Assembly: GCA_021833625.1 (NCBI GenBank)
Contig: JAKBEU010000001.1
Location: 310,001-374,000, forward strand
Length of the DNA: 64,000 nt
Direction of reading: 5' to 3'
Source: a bacterium
GTDB taxonomy: Bacteria > Patescibacteriota > Microgenomatia > UBA1406 > GWC2-37-13
The notes under the pieces are model-generated. The model ran no database searches. It was not told the origin of the DNA and worked only from the letters and a program-made list of their open reading frames with translations. The position numbers and the translations under genes are program-made. The first letter of the stretch is position 1, and each line of letters opens with the position of its first letter. Below are positions 1 through 9,044 of the stretch, piece by piece.

Positions 1-100
1 GACGGTGGGACCAGCGGGTTATCTCGGCGGCTTTTTGCCCAAAAAAGGATTCCCTAAACGTATTATGAATGGCAATCGGGCTTAATGTTTCATGTCCCAT
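1..100 (-). CDS. Partial CDS running off the left edge, unknown product
   Basis: An open frame on the minus strand starts with ATG at 100 and stays open for all 33 visible codons to the window edge (it begins MGHETLSPIAIHNTF). It is supported by a good promoter just upstream (TTGACT, 17 nt, TACAAT), whose -10 box ends 10 nt before the ATG. The family cannot be told from so few residues. Confidence 0.5.
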   Translation of the reverse strand, partial: MGHETLSPIAIHNTFRESFFGQKAAEITRWSHR

Positions 101-110
101 AAGATTTGCT

Positions 111-139
111 ATTGTATCATTTATTTGAACAAAAGTCAA
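111..139 (-). promoter_or_regulatory. Sigma-70-like promoter for the left-edge CDS
   Basis: Read on the minus strand, there is a -35 box TTGACT at 134-139, a 17-nt spacer and a -10 box TACAAT at 111-116. The expected start of transcription is near 104, only a few bases before the ATG at 100. Confidence 0.6.
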
Positions 140-191
140 AGAATGGCTGTCCAATAGACGCAGGGACCGCTTTTTAGTATAATGGGGAGAT

Positions 192-764
192 ATGATGCTT
201 TCAGACACAGACATAAAACGGGCCCTTTCGGAAAAACGTATCGTTATCGATCCTCTTCCCAATTACGAAGAGGCGCTTTCTGCCTGCACCATCGACCTTC
301 GGCTGCATAATGAGTTTGAGGTATTTGAACGCACGGACATCCCCTATTTTGACCTAAAAAAAATGGATGACACCAATGTCACAAAAAAGGTGGTTATTGG
401 AGCAAATGAATCATTTATCTTAGCGCCGGGAAAGTTTGCTCTTGCTTCCACATATGAATGGGTTGAGCTTCCCGATGATATAGGCGCACGCTTAGAGGGA
501 AGGTCATCTTTGGGACGGCTTGGCATTATCGTTCATTCAACCGCAGCGCTTATTCATCCCGGAATGAGAGGAAGAATAGTGCTAGAGCTGAGTAATTTAT
601 CCGAGATTCCGGTTGCCCTCTACCCGGGACTTCGTATTTGTGCCCTTTCATTTGAAACACTATCATCTCCAGCAGAACTTCCTTATTACAAACAAAAATC
701 GGCCAAATACCGCAATCAAAAAGGAGTAACCAGCAGCAAGATTGGACTGGACGCAGACAAATAA
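192..764 (+). CDS. dcd: dCTP deaminase
   Basis: The 190-aa product matches the length and motifs of dCTP deaminases of the dUTPase-like fold, which convert dCTP to dUTP (some also hydrolyse it to dUMP) for thymidylate synthesis. Visible signatures are GRSSLGR at residues 103-109 and PGMRGRIVLEL at 123-133. The second includes the Glu (about 132) that is catalytic in the family. Two ATGs in a row (192 and 195) are possible starts. A TATAAT box at 178-183 ends 8 nt before the first, so the mRNA is probably leaderless. It is a stand-alone gene, divergent from the left-edge CDS and convergent with tRNA-Leu. Confidence 0.95.
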   Translation: MMLSDTDIKRALSEKRIVIDPLPNYEEALSACTIDLRLHNEFEVFERTDIPYFDLKKMDDTNVTKKVVIGANESFILAPGKFALASTYEWVELPDDIGARLEGRSSLGRLGIIVHSTAALIHPGMRGRIVLELSNLSEIPVALYPGLRICALSFETLSSPAELPYYKQKSAKYRNQKGVTSSKIGLDADK

Positions 765-766
765 AG

Positions 767-849
767 TGCCGGGAGAGGGGGTCGAACCCTCACGAGGTTG
801 CCCTCACTAGTTTTTGAGACTAGCCTGTCTGCCATTTCAGCACCCCGGC
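767..849 (-). tRNA. tRNA-Leu (anticodon CAA)
   Basis: Read on the minus strand this folds as a class II tRNA. The 7-bp acceptor stem is GCCGGGG/TCCCGGC, with A as discriminator. The anticodon stem ACTAG/CTAGT closes a 7-nt loop carrying CAA, there is a long variable arm (about 13 nt, as in Leu tRNAs), and the T-arm has GGTTCGACC. CCA is not encoded. It decodes UUG. Confidence 0.93.
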
Positions 850-885
850 ATGCCGTGTACGATTATATCAAAGAAACGGGCCAAA

Positions 886-2562
886 TTACCAGCTCCCTCC
901 TCCTCCACCTCCACCGCCTCCCCCTGAAAATCCTCCGCTAAATCCTGAAGAATGGCCTGTTGTAGATGAAACGGGCGTTGCGGACGTTTTAAAACTATTA
1001 GCACTCGAATGCATTACTGAAGCAAAATAGACTGCGTTGAACGCGGAATTGTTATGTCCGACATACCATGACGGCTGAGTGAGTGAGATATCCTTAAATC
1101 GCCCTGCCCATATTTTCTCTACACCGAACGCAATGGCAAAGGGTAACAGTTTTTCAAAAAACATCTGATTTTTTGCCTGGAATTCCAGTTGACGCTCCTG
1201 GGAAGACAGAAATGTCTTCAATGACTTTGCAACGCTTGCCTGTTGTGCTCCCAATATTGTTTTTGCAGGCATCCGTTTCGCAAAAATAAACAAAATAATC
1301 GCAAGCACGATATTGCCCGTAAACAGGGCAATCCCTCCCAAAACATAATAAAGCGTACGCGTTGTCTGGGGATTTTTTTTGAAAAAACCATCCCCAACCA
1401 CCTGTGTATAGAGACTGTCAGTCACTTTATTCATTTCTGAACTAAGTTCTGCACCTTTTATTTTCAATTCATCGCTGTCTTTAAATAATCCGGATAGAAG
1501 CAACTCCTCAAACGGCATAATATCAGCCTTTCCTTCCCATTCCTTTTTCTTTTTAAGGACAAAGTCATTTTTCTTTTCCTCAACAATTTGCAGATATCCT
1601 CTTTGGGCAAGGTGGACAATTGACCCGAATATGTCCCGCATGTCGACCGTTTCGTCGATAAGCGATCCCGTTTCGGCAGGAGTAAGAGATCTTCCCTTTT
1701 CCGTTTTCGGCGGATCATACCATACGCGCACGTCCTGCACCTTCGGATCCCGCCCGGTCAGATACCACCGTATCGGAATATAAACAGGCAGCACAATGTA
1801 CCAAATAAGGCCCAGGAGAGCTAATATAATGCCAAGCAGTGAGAGGATAAGCATTCCGTACCATGTATTCTCAAAACGGGTGTAGGGTGTCGGCTCCAAC
1901 ACCGCAACATTCCCTTTTGGAAATCCAACGACAATGGTAAGTCCCGAACCGGGAGTTAGGGTTGACTGTGAAGTAAATGTCGGAGCTTCTGCTGTGGTGA
2001 CCTCACAATCCCGCGCACTGCTTCCTGTTATTCCCGTGTAACAGGTGGAGGTAACTTTTTCTGAGGCAACAGAGGAGGGTAAGTGAACCGTTGCGGTTGC
2101 CGCCTCAATTGCGACCTGCCACTCGTTTCCCGTTGCGTTCCAGTACAATTCATCGTGATCGGAAAAATAAGTCAAAGCACCGGAAACCGTATAATCGATA
2201 AAGTATGTGTGCTCGCCCGTAATTGTCCTATCCCCGTCCCCTATTTTCACCTGGAGTGTGCTATTCACTTGTGAAGTCGTAAATGAATATGGGCTTCCTG
2301 TCTCATCCTTCACGGAGTTTACCAGGACGTCCATTTTATACTCTTTTCCTTGCGTATTTTTTGTAATGTAGGGGATGAAGCGGTATATTCCATGCTTATA
2401 AAGGGAGCCAAAATCGTAATTAATCTGCTCAATGACATGTATTCTTCCGTCTTTCTGAACCGTAATATCGCTACTGAATAACCGTATCGACTCAGCCTTT
2501 ACGGGAACGGAAAAAGCAAGGAAAAAGAATAAAAAGAAGGAAAAACAGAGTGTTTTTTTCAT
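886..2562 (-). CDS. DUF2207 family membrane protein with Gly-rich tail
   Basis: The 558-aa protein has an N-terminal signal peptide (residues 1-23) and a large extracytoplasmic beta-rich region, about 25-230, with the DUF2207 look ('DITVQKDGRIHVIEQINYDFG'-type opening, shown here only in part). A TM segment follows at about 237-262, then a cytosolic region, a second hydrophobic pair at about 405-430, and a Ser/Gly-rich tail ending in ten consecutive glycines and SW. Proteins of this family (YciQ-like) are common in Firmicutes, Actinobacteria and CPR and have no established function. The start at 2562 is the only Met fitting the signal peptide. A TATACT box lies 9 nt upstream. Confidence 0.85.
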   Translation of the reverse strand: MKKTLCFSFFLFFFLAFSVPVKAESIRLFSSDITVQKDGRIHVIEQINYDFGSLYKHGIYRFIPYITKNTQGKEYKMDVLVNSVKDETGSPYSFTTSQVNSTLQVKIGDGDRTITGEHTYFIDYTVSGALTYFSDHDELYWNATGNEWQVAIEAATATVHLPSSVASEKVTSTCYTGITGSSARDCEVTTAEAPTFTSQSTLTPGSGLTIVVGFPKGNVAVLEPTPYTRFENTWYGMLILSLLGIILALLGLIWYIVLPVYIPIRWYLTGRDPKVQDVRVWYDPPKTEKGRSLTPAETGSLIDETVDMRDIFGSIVHLAQRGYLQIVEEKKNDFVLKKKKEWEGKADIMPFEELLLSGLFKDSDELKIKGAELSSEMNKVTDSLYTQVVGDGFFKKNPQTTRTLYYVLGGIALFTGNIVLAIILFIFAKRMPAKTILGAQQASVAKSLKTFLSSQERQLEFQAKNQMFFEKLLPFAIAFGVEKIWAGRFKDISLTQPSWYVGHNNSAFNAVYFASVMHSSANSFKTSATPVSSTTGHSSGFSGGFSGGGGGGGGGGSW

Positions 2563-2626
2563 ATTAGTATCAGTATATCACGCCTTTTTTTTGCTCACGC
2601 ATCATAGGTAGTGCTATAATCAGTGG

Positions 2627-3184
2627 ATGTTTTCCCCCGTGTTTATTTTTCTTTTTGTTTTATTTTTAACGGTTGTTGTTATTTTTGCATTTCCCCGTTT
2701 TTCTCCCATTCCTTATTTTCCTTCAAATAAAAAGGACATGCCGTATATTGTTTCCGCCCTTCACCTTTCAGATAAGCAAACAATTGTTGACTTGGGAGCA
2801 GGAGACGGGATTGTCGTTTTTGAAGCGGCATATTCCGCTTACCTCAAAGGTCTGAATACCAAATTTTATGCCGTTGAGATTAATCCCGTTTTGTTACTTA
2901 TTCTCCATATAAGAAGAGCCTTCCATCCCCACCGGAAAAACATATTTATTTTAAAAGCCGACATGTTCAAAATGAACTATTCATTTCTTGCAGCCGACCG
3001 CGAAAACCAAACTACTTTTTATATTTATATTTCCCCCTGGTATATCGAAAAGACGATTTTGAATATCAAAAAACATCTGGAATCATTTGACGTCGTTTCG
3101 TATTTTTACCAGGTGAAATGTCTTAAACATCACAAAGAGACAATAAAAAAAGGCTTCCACATGCTCTATTCTTACCGGAGATAG
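2627..3184 (+). CDS. Membrane-anchored class I SAM-dependent methyltransferase
   Basis: This 185-aa protein opens with a single strong TM segment (residues 3-25) and then a short Rossmann methyltransferase. Motif I (VDLGAGDG) lies at about 58-65, the acidic residue ending strand 2 is in YAVEINP near 86, and a motif-II-like stretch is ILKADMF. The substrate is unknown. Small N-terminally anchored methyltransferases of this shape are frequent in CPR genomes (inference from general knowledge). A TATAAT box at 2615-2620 ends 6 nt before the ATG, so the transcript is leaderless. The gene is divergent from the DUF2207 gene and convergent with the amidohydrolase. Confidence 0.82.
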   Translation: MFSPVFIFLFVLFLTVVVIFAFPRFSPIPYFPSNKKDMPYIVSALHLSDKQTIVDLGAGDGIVVFEAAYSAYLKGLNTKFYAVEINPVLLLILHIRRAFHPHRKNIFILKADMFKMNYSFLAADRENQTTFYIYISPWYIEKTILNIKKHLESFDVVSYFYQVKCLKHHKETIKKGFHMLYSYRR

Positions 3185-3189
3185 CCGAT

Positions 3190-4215
3190 CTATATGCCAA
3201 GCCGTCTAGCGTTTCCCTGGAGAATTGCTTCCCTTACTTCTTTCTTCATCCCTTCTGTTGCTAGGAATACTTTTGCAAGCGGAAGTACTGACGGATAATA
3301 GGGCCAATCGGATCCGTAAAGAAGATTGTCATGTCCGTTGAGCTTTATCATGTCGGTAATTATTGAAGGCGGTTGTCCGCTCAGTTCAAGGAATATATTC
3401 TCCCGACCTCTTGCGATTTCTATTGCACGTTTATAATCCAAAACTCCCGAGTGTCCGAGAATAAACGTATTTTTGGGAAAATCCTTTATCACTTTTTCAA
3501 AGAGCGAAAACTCCACATATTTCTGCTGCCAACGCGGGGAAATAGGACTTAATCCGGTGTGAAACAGTATAGGGAGCTTATATTGAAGGGCCAATTCATA
3601 TATTTCATATGCGCCTTTACGTGTCGGTTTAAACATCTGAATTTGCGGGTGCAGCTTAATTCCCCGCGCTCCCTTTTTGATAAATTCTTTCAGCTTTTTT
3701 TCTTTATTCTGTTCCAAAGGGTGCAGCGAAACGTATACGTCTAATCTCTTTTTGCTCTCTTCGTTTTTCTTAATCGCATGCAGGACCGAATCGCTGTTAT
3801 GGGATATGACAGGAAAATCGATAGTAAGGACTACGCTTTTTTTTATTCCCAAACGGTTCATTTCTTCAAGCCTGTTGGGGATTGTATGAGTAGAGCTGTA
3901 TCCGCTGGAATCAATCGCTGCCCGCACCGTTTCCAACCGTGCTCTTTTTTTATTTTGAGGAAGATAGTCGAAAGCAGTGTATTGAGTGAAATCGACCGGG
4001 TTATCCTTTTCCGGAAAAAAATAGAGTGTTTCTTTCGTTTTTTTCGACAGGTTTATCGGCCTTCCAAACAAATACCACCATCCTAAATGCGTATGTGAAT
4101 CAATTATTCCTGACTGCGGAATATATTCCTTTTTTAAAAATAATTTTCCTTCGCTCTTCGTAAAATAAGGGAGTTTATCCAAATCAAGAACATCGTCAAA
4201 TTTCATATGCTTCAT
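3190..4215 (-). CDS. Amidohydrolase-2 family TIM-barrel metal hydrolase
   Basis: The 341-aa protein shows the order of metal-ligand motifs of the amidohydrolase-2 (ACMSD/2-pyrone-4,6-dicarboxylate hydrolase-like) family: DSHTHLG after strand 1 (about residue 40), GIKLHP (about 184), FHTGLSP (about 218), LGHSGV (about 253) and a late YGSDWP aspartate (about 298). Family members hydrolyse or decarboxylate small cyclic or aromatic acids; the substrate here is unknown. Its start overlaps the end of the upstream HAD gene by 4 nt (ATGA), so the two are co-translated. Confidence 0.86.
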   Translation of the reverse strand: MKHMKFDDVLDLDKLPYFTKSEGKLFLKKEYIPQSGIIDSHTHLGWWYLFGRPINLSKKTKETLYFFPEKDNPVDFTQYTAFDYLPQNKKRARLETVRAAIDSSGYSSTHTIPNRLEEMNRLGIKKSVVLTIDFPVISHNSDSVLHAIKKNEESKKRLDVYVSLHPLEQNKEKKLKEFIKKGARGIKLHPQIQMFKPTRKGAYEIYELALQYKLPILFHTGLSPISPRWQQKYVEFSLFEKVIKDFPKNTFILGHSGVLDYKRAIEIARGRENIFLELSGQPPSIITDMIKLNGHDNLLYGSDWPYYPSVLPLAKVFLATEGMKKEVREAILQGNARRLGI

Positions 4216-4844
4216 ACAAAAGAAACTATATCTTGAGGCTTCAGGGCAAGATAATTACTATTTTCCTTTTTCAGCGTATCGGGTGAATTGAATCCCCATC
4301 CGACGGAAATAACGTCAAGCCCTGCTTTTCTACATGCTTCAATATCCCGGAGCTCATCTCCTACATAAATCGTATCTTCTTTTTTCATTTTGTGCTCGTT
4401 AAGAAGTGCAACGAGCGCCTGATCTTTTCCAAAAAGGTTCAACTCGCTATGGACAAAATCAAATAAATCAACAAGATTGTATTTAAGAAGAAATTCCTGA
4501 ATAATATCCCTGCTGTTTGAGGACAGAATCCCCAAACGGTATCCCTTTTCTTTCAACACGTGGAGCGACTCTACCATCCCTTTGCATGCAGGAACGGAAA
4601 ACATCTGCTTTTTTAGCTTTTTTCTCCCCTCCATAAAAAGGTAGGGAATTTTTATGAGTGGGATATTGAATTTTTTGGGAATTTCGATTAACTTGTGCTC
4701 GCTTACCCACTTGATGTCTTCTTCGGTTATCCTTCTGTCATACCCAATTTCTTTTGCAAGCTCCCCTACTATGGTAAAAATAACGGGAACCGTATCGGCG
4801 AGTGTTCCGTCAAAATCGAAGATAATATTTTTCTTAATTCCCAT
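4212..4844 (-). CDS. HAD-superfamily phosphatase (Gph/PpaX-like)
   Basis: This 210-aa HAD hydrolase has motif I DFDGTLADT near residues 9-18, a helical cap, motif II SSNS near 107, a motif-III Lys in FGKDQA near 137, and motif IV GDELRDIEA near 160. This order fits phosphoglycolate-phosphatase-like enzymes that act on small phosphoesters. It is the first gene of a two-gene unit with the amidohydrolase and shares the ATGA overlap with it. The exact substrate cannot be predicted. Confidence 0.88.
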   Translation of the reverse strand: MGIKKNIIFDFDGTLADTVPVIFTIVGELAKEIGYDRRITEEDIKWVSEHKLIEIPKKFNIPLIKIPYLFMEGRKKLKKQMFSVPACKGMVESLHVLKEKGYRLGILSSNSRDIIQEFLLKYNLVDLFDFVHSELNLFGKDQALVALLNEHKMKKEDTIYVGDELRDIEACRKAGLDVISVGWGFNSPDTLKKENSNYLALKPQDIVSFV

Positions 4845-4985
4845 ATTCTTTATTAAGTTTTAATCCTATAAGAAATTAAAATCGCTGTATATTAAATATG
4901 AACAATATTTCTGTTTTTCATTAATTATACAAGAAAAAACAAATTGCTTTTTTTCGTCTTTTTTCACTTATAAGCACATCTATCA

Positions 4986-6335
4986 TTACAAAGAAATAGA
5001 GTTGCGTTCTACATTATAGAACTTGACCCTATCTCCCCTGAACATGAAGTCAAGCTCGCCCGTTGATCCGTTTCTGTGCTTTGCCATAAAGAGCTTTATC
5101 ATTCGTTTTGAAGTGTCAAGTAGATCTTCGTTTTCATCCTCATAGTACAGGAACATAACAACGTCTGCATCCTGTTCAATAGCCCCGGACTCACGAAGAT
5201 CGGCAAGCTGAGGCTTCTTTGTTCCTCGCTGCTCGACGGCTCGGGAAAGCTGAGATAATGCCAGAACCGGAACTTTGAGTTCACGGGCAAGGTTTTTAAG
5301 TCCTTGTGAAACGTAGGAAACTTCCTGTACGCGCGACTCAAATCGTTTTCCCGGGTTAGCCAACTGCAAGTAGTCAACGACGATAAGTTGGATGTCTTTT
5401 TCTGCTTTGAGCTTTCGTGCTTTTGTTCTCATCTCAAGAATAGAAATACCAGGCGTGTCGTCAATATATATTGGAGCCTCCGACAACTCCCCCATCGCTT
5501 CCGTAAGCCGCTTATAATCGTCATCTGAAAGTTTTCCGGTCTTCAGTCTCCATGCATCAATGTCTGCCTGCCCTACCAACAGTCTGTCGACCAATTCTTC
5601 CTTGCTCATTTCAAGAGAGAAAAATCCGACACCTTTTTTTGCTTTCATCGCAACGTTTGAGGCAATATTGAGCGCAAATGTCGTTTTTCCGATACCGGGA
5701 CGTGCAGCTAAGACAATCAAGTTTGAGGCTTGCATACCCGCCAATTTATTATCAAGATCGGTAAATCCAGTGGGAACTCCGCGCATTCCGGACCCGTTTT
5801 TCATGAAGTCCTCAAGCCGTTCAAAGCTCTCCGCCAGAATCTCTTTTAGACCGATAAAATCACGGTGCGACTGCTGTTGTGCGATTGAAAAGATCTCCGA
5901 TTCAACGGCGTCCAAGATTTGTTTGATATCGCCCGTATCGTTAAATGCCTGCTCTGCTGCACGGGATGCCATTTCAATAAGATTCCGTTTCGTGCTTTGG
6001 TCTTTTACGATATGAGCATAATTTTCTATATATGCAGAAGTCGGTACGGTATTTATTAGGTCGGAGAGATATGGAGCTCCTCCTGCGTCTTTTAATGTCC
6101 CGTTCTTCTGAAGTTGATTTTTTAAGGTAATAACGTCAATCGGCTGCTGCTTTTCAAACAGTTCAACCATCGCTCCAAAAATAAGCTTATGGGCACGCTG
6201 ATAAAAATGTTCACCGCGGAGAAACTCAACAACAAGGTGAATGGCCGAGGCATCAACAAGAATAGCGCCAAGTACTGATTTCTCAGCATCAAGATCCTGT
6301 GGTGGGACTCGAAGCGCTGCAGACGGTGAAGGCAT
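4986..6335 (-). CDS. dnaB: Replicative DNA helicase DnaB
   Basis: The 449-aa protein has the normal DnaB layout. An N-terminal helical domain (residues 12-115, opening PPQDLDAEKSVLGAIL) is followed by a linker and a RecA-like motor. The motor has Walker A ARPGIGKTT at about 207-215, the B-type segment VVDYLQL near 319, and the arginine-rich loop and C-terminal strand ending FMFRGDRVKF. It unwinds DNA ahead of the replication fork. It is the last gene of a three-gene unit: the upstream MBL gene ends 2 nt before this ATG. There is no intein. Confidence 0.97.
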   Translation of the reverse strand: MPSPSAALRVPPQDLDAEKSVLGAILVDASAIHLVVEFLRGEHFYQRAHKLIFGAMVELFEKQQPIDVITLKNQLQKNGTLKDAGGAPYLSDLINTVPTSAYIENYAHIVKDQSTKRNLIEMASRAAEQAFNDTGDIKQILDAVESEIFSIAQQQSHRDFIGLKEILAESFERLEDFMKNGSGMRGVPTGFTDLDNKLAGMQASNLIVLAARPGIGKTTFALNIASNVAMKAKKGVGFFSLEMSKEELVDRLLVGQADIDAWRLKTGKLSDDDYKRLTEAMGELSEAPIYIDDTPGISILEMRTKARKLKAEKDIQLIVVDYLQLANPGKRFESRVQEVSYVSQGLKNLARELKVPVLALSQLSRAVEQRGTKKPQLADLRESGAIEQDADVVMFLYYEDENEDLLDTSKRMIKLFMAKHRNGSTGELDFMFRGDRVKFYNVERNSISL

Positions 6336-6337
6336 AC

Positions 6338-6982
6338 TTATGATTTCAAAATAACGACGCGAACTGGTTGGTCGGCAATAAAGTCTTCTTTTTTTAATAC
6401 TAATTTGTCGACCGGTTCGGTATTTTCAGCACCCATTTTTTTCAAAAAATCACCAAGCGGAGCAAGCCCCTCGATGAGCAGTTCGGACCTTCCGTAATGC
6501 ATCGGAATAACAATCATCGGATCGACTTTTTTTATGAGAGCCATTGCTTCCGTTGAATCGAGAGAAAACTTTCCTCCGACAGGTACCATCAGGACGTGTA
6601 CTTCCCCTATTTCATCGATAAACTCATCTGTCGGAATTACGCCAAGATCTCCGCAGTGAAGAAGAGACACTCCTTCCGTTTCAACTTTATACAACACGTT
6701 TTCTCCCCGTTCTGCCCCTTCTTTTTTATCGTGAAACGACCCATATCCCCAAATGCGGATTCCTTTTTTTTCAAACTGTCCCGGCCAATCAAGAACAAGA
6801 GGGTTTCCTTCTATTTGAGAGGAAAGAGAATGGTCGGGATGACTGTGTGAAACCGTAACGACATCTGCTTCCTGTTTCGGAAATTTAAGTCCTACCACTT
6901 TCGGATCAAAGGGATCCATAACAAGTTTTCCTTCCTTGTTTTTGATGAGAAATGAAGCGTGACCTAAGTATTTTATTTCCAT
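6338..6982 (-). CDS. MBL-fold metal-dependent hydrolase (UlaG-like)
   Basis: A protein of about 214 aa starting MEIKYLGHASF. The metallo-beta-lactamase motif is in the form SHSHPDHS (about residue 46), with further ligand candidates in HCGDLG (about 110) and PMHYG (about 161). The sequence resembles UlaG/YtkL-type hydrolases, whose substrates in uncharacterised members are unknown. I chose the ATG at 6982 because the family begins exactly there; an upstream in-frame ATG at 7024 would add an unrelated 14 residues. Probably co-transcribed with the upstream small membrane protein and dnaB. Confidence 0.9.
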   Translation of the reverse strand: MEIKYLGHASFLIKNKEGKLVMDPFDPKVVGLKFPKQEADVVTVSHSHPDHSLSSQIEGNPLVLDWPGQFEKKGIRIWGYGSFHDKKEGAERGENVLYKVETEGVSLLHCGDLGVIPTDEFIDEIGEVHVLMVPVGGKFSLDSTEAMALIKKVDPMIVIPMHYGRSELLIEGLAPLGDFLKKMGAENTEPVDKLVLKKEDFIADQPVRVVILKS

Positions 6983-7024
6983 AGTGCAATAAAGATACCA
7001 AAACATCCGCAAATTTGCAAACAC

Positions 7025-7432
7025 CTATTTGCAGATTTCTTTTTTCAGCTCTTCCTGTACGGGAGAAGGGAGTTTTTTTACCTGGTCTATCAGTTTTCCA
7101 AGAGATGAGTCAAGGACATAGTTTTTTGCCTGATCGGCTGATTCTGCAGCAAGGGAGGCAACCGTTTGGGCAGCCGAGTTGATGAGTGACTGCGAAGCAT
7201 TTCCAAGGCTTGAAACGTACGGTTTTGAAGCGTCTTCCAGTGTTTTTTGGAGGGAATTCACATTTATTTCCGTGCCGAGAACATTTCCCGTTGTTTTTTT
7301 CGGTGCTACCTTTTTGCTTCCAATGACGAAGGTCGTCGCAGTGCCGGCAACAAGAAGAATGCCCAATATGGCAAGTTTCCAGGAGAAACTATTTGGTTTC
7401 TTCTCTTCTTCAAGGGCGTGGAGTTTGGCCAT
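7025..7432 (-). CDS. Single-pass membrane protein of unknown function
   Basis: A 135-aa protein with a Lys/Glu-rich cytosolic N-terminus, one TM segment (about residues 18-40) and an extracytoplasmic, mostly helical domain with Ala/Ser-rich amphipathic stretches and a final KKEICK. No family was recognised. The start at 7432 (MAKLHALEEEK) is preferred over 7447 because a TATCAT box on the minus strand (7439-7444) ends 6 nt before it. It heads the unit with the MBL hydrolase and dnaB. Confidence 0.7.
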   Translation of the reverse strand: MAKLHALEEEKKPNSFSWKLAILGILLVAGTATTFVIGSKKVAPKKTTGNVLGTEINVNSLQKTLEDASKPYVSSLGNASQSLINSAAQTVASLAAESADQAKNYVLDSSLGKLIDQVKKLPSPVQEELKKEICK

Positions 7433-7490
7433 GGTTATATGATACAATACTATACGGTTTACTGCCGCATGAATTGCGCACGAGACCTAT

Positions 7491-7569
7491 GGTGACTGTA
7501 GCTCAACCTGGTTAGAGCGTCGCCCTGTGGAGGCGAATGTTGCGGGTTCAACTCCCGTCAGTCACCCCA
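7491..7569 (+). tRNA. tRNA-His (anticodon GTG), CCA encoded
   Basis: The acceptor stem GTGACTG/CAGTCAC is preceded by the extra G(-1) at 7491, which faces C73; this pair is the identity mark of His tRNAs. The anticodon stem TCGCC/GGCGA closes the loop CTGTGGA, which carries GTG. The T-arm reads GGGTTCAACTCCC, and the 3' CCA is encoded (7567-7569). A promoter -10 box for the next gene starts only 11 nt downstream. Confidence 0.95.
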
Positions 7570-7591
7570 ATTACCCGTGTATAATAGAGAT

Positions 7592-7930
7592 ATGGGAATT
7601 ATTGTTTCTCTTCTTATCAACGGCCTTGCGGTATATATCACTGCCCGTATTTTGCCGGGAGTATCGGTTGATAGTTTTATCACTGCAATAATTGTTTCCG
7701 TTGTTTTGGGAATTGTGAATACGTTTATCAAACCTATTCTTTTTATCCTTACCCTTCCCGCAACTATTTCGACGTTGGGGCTTTTCACCTTCGTGATTAA
7801 CGCCCTGATGGTCTTTCTGGTTGCCGCTTTTGTCCCGGGATTTCATGTAAACGGATTCTGGTCTGCAATTCTATTCAGCATCGTGCTTTCCTTAGTGAGC
7901 TTTGTCCTCCGGAAATTGTCGGAAAGTTAA
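7592..7930 (+). CDS. Phage-holin-4_2/YvlD-type small membrane protein
   Basis: A 112-aa protein made almost entirely of four TM segments, with the typical sequence of the YvlD/'phage holin family' (PF04020) proteins: short N-terminal helix, GIVNTFIKPI, then FVINALMVFLVA. These proteins are widespread in bacterial membranes and are not proven holins. The start at 7592 follows a TATAAT box (7580-7585) by 6 nt. It lies between tRNA-His and rlmN, and may be cotranscribed with rlmN 17 nt downstream. Confidence 0.85.
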   Translation: MGIIVSLLINGLAVYITARILPGVSVDSFITAIIVSVVLGIVNTFIKPILFILTLPATISTLGLFTFVINALMVFLVAAFVPGFHVNGFWSAILFSIVLSLVSFVLRKLSES

Positions 7931-7947
7931 GTTTAACTCACCCTATT

Positions 7948-8964
7948 ATGATTGAACCATTTGCCGCCTCACACCTGCTTCCTGCATTTCGCATCAAGCA
8001 ATTTAATTTAGCCTATTACAGGGACCTTATCGACTCATATGACGAGTTGACGACATGGCCCAAAACATTAAGGGAAGAACTTGCGCAGACAATCCCCTTC
8101 TCAACTATTGTCCCTGTCAAAAAAACAAAGTCCACTAATGAGGGGACCCAAAAAGTACTGTTCAAAAGAATATCCGACAACAAATGCTTTGAGTCGGTCA
8201 TCATGCGACATAGGGACGGCAGAAATACCATTTGCGTCAGCTGTATGATAGGGTGTCCTGTCGGATGTGTCTTTTGCGCAACGGGAAAAATGGGGTTTGT
8301 TGCAAACTTATCCGCACGGGAAATCGTCGATCAGGTCCTTTATTTCGGAAGAATGCTAAAAAAAGAAAAAGAGACGATAACAAATGTTGTTTTTATGGGA
8401 ATGGGAGAACCGCTCCTGAACCTGGAGCAGGTTATGGAGGCGATAAAAATAATGAACAGCCCGGATTTTATGGGCCTTGGAATACGCCGCATAACCATTT
8501 CCACCTCAGGCATTACCCCTAAAATATATGAATTAATGAAGGGTGGATATAAGGGCCGGCTTGCGCTTAGCCTTCATGCGCCGGACCAAACTCTTCGCGA
8601 GCGGATTATGCCTATCGCAAAAAAATATCCGTTGCCCGAACTCATGTCAACCGTGAAGGCGTTTGCCACCCGCACTCAGCTTCGCGTCAGTTATGAGTAT
8701 ATTCTTATCGACGGAGTGAATGATACTCCGGAGCATGCACGTGCACTTGTCTACCTTTTTGGGGAAGATATTACCTTCGTCCATGTGAATCTTATTCCCT
8801 ACAATCCCATTCCCGGAGCGCCGTACAAGCGTTCAACGCCGGCAGCGGTTCGTGCATTTTCCCAAATCCTTTCCGATTTTGAGATTTCCAACACTTTCCG
8901 CGTTACGATGGGAGATGATATACAGGCGGCATGCGGACAACTTGCAACAGAGGCGACCTCTTAG
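7948..8964 (+). CDS. rlmN: Dual-specificity RNA methyltransferase RlmN (23S rRNA A2503 / tRNA A37)
   Basis: This 338-aa radical-SAM enzyme has the cluster motif C-x3-C-x2-C inside CPVGCVFCATG (about residues 106-116), the family's VVFMGMGEPLLN (about 148-159) and RITISTSG, and a C-terminal VTMGDDIQAACGQL carrying the Cys (near 331) that forms the methyl-transfer intermediate in RlmN/Cfr. It methylates C2 of A2503 in 23S rRNA and of A37 in some tRNAs. The length is normal and the catalytic residues are all present. Confidence 0.96.
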   Translation: MIEPFAASHLLPAFRIKQFNLAYYRDLIDSYDELTTWPKTLREELAQTIPFSTIVPVKKTKSTNEGTQKVLFKRISDNKCFESVIMRHRDGRNTICVSCMIGCPVGCVFCATGKMGFVANLSAREIVDQVLYFGRMLKKEKETITNVVFMGMGEPLLNLEQVMEAIKIMNSPDFMGLGIRRITISTSGITPKIYELMKGGYKGRLALSLHAPDQTLRERIMPIAKKYPLPELMSTVKAFATRTQLRVSYEYILIDGVNDTPEHARALVYLFGEDITFVHVNLIPYNPIPGAPYKRSTPAAVRAFSQILSDFEISNTFRVTMGDDIQAACGQLATEATS

Positions 8965-9044
8965 ATCTCACCATATTCCTATCTTTCAGCTCTTCTTCAG
9001 TCGGTAGTGCTATATTTTTGCATGAAAGGTGGTGAAAAATAATT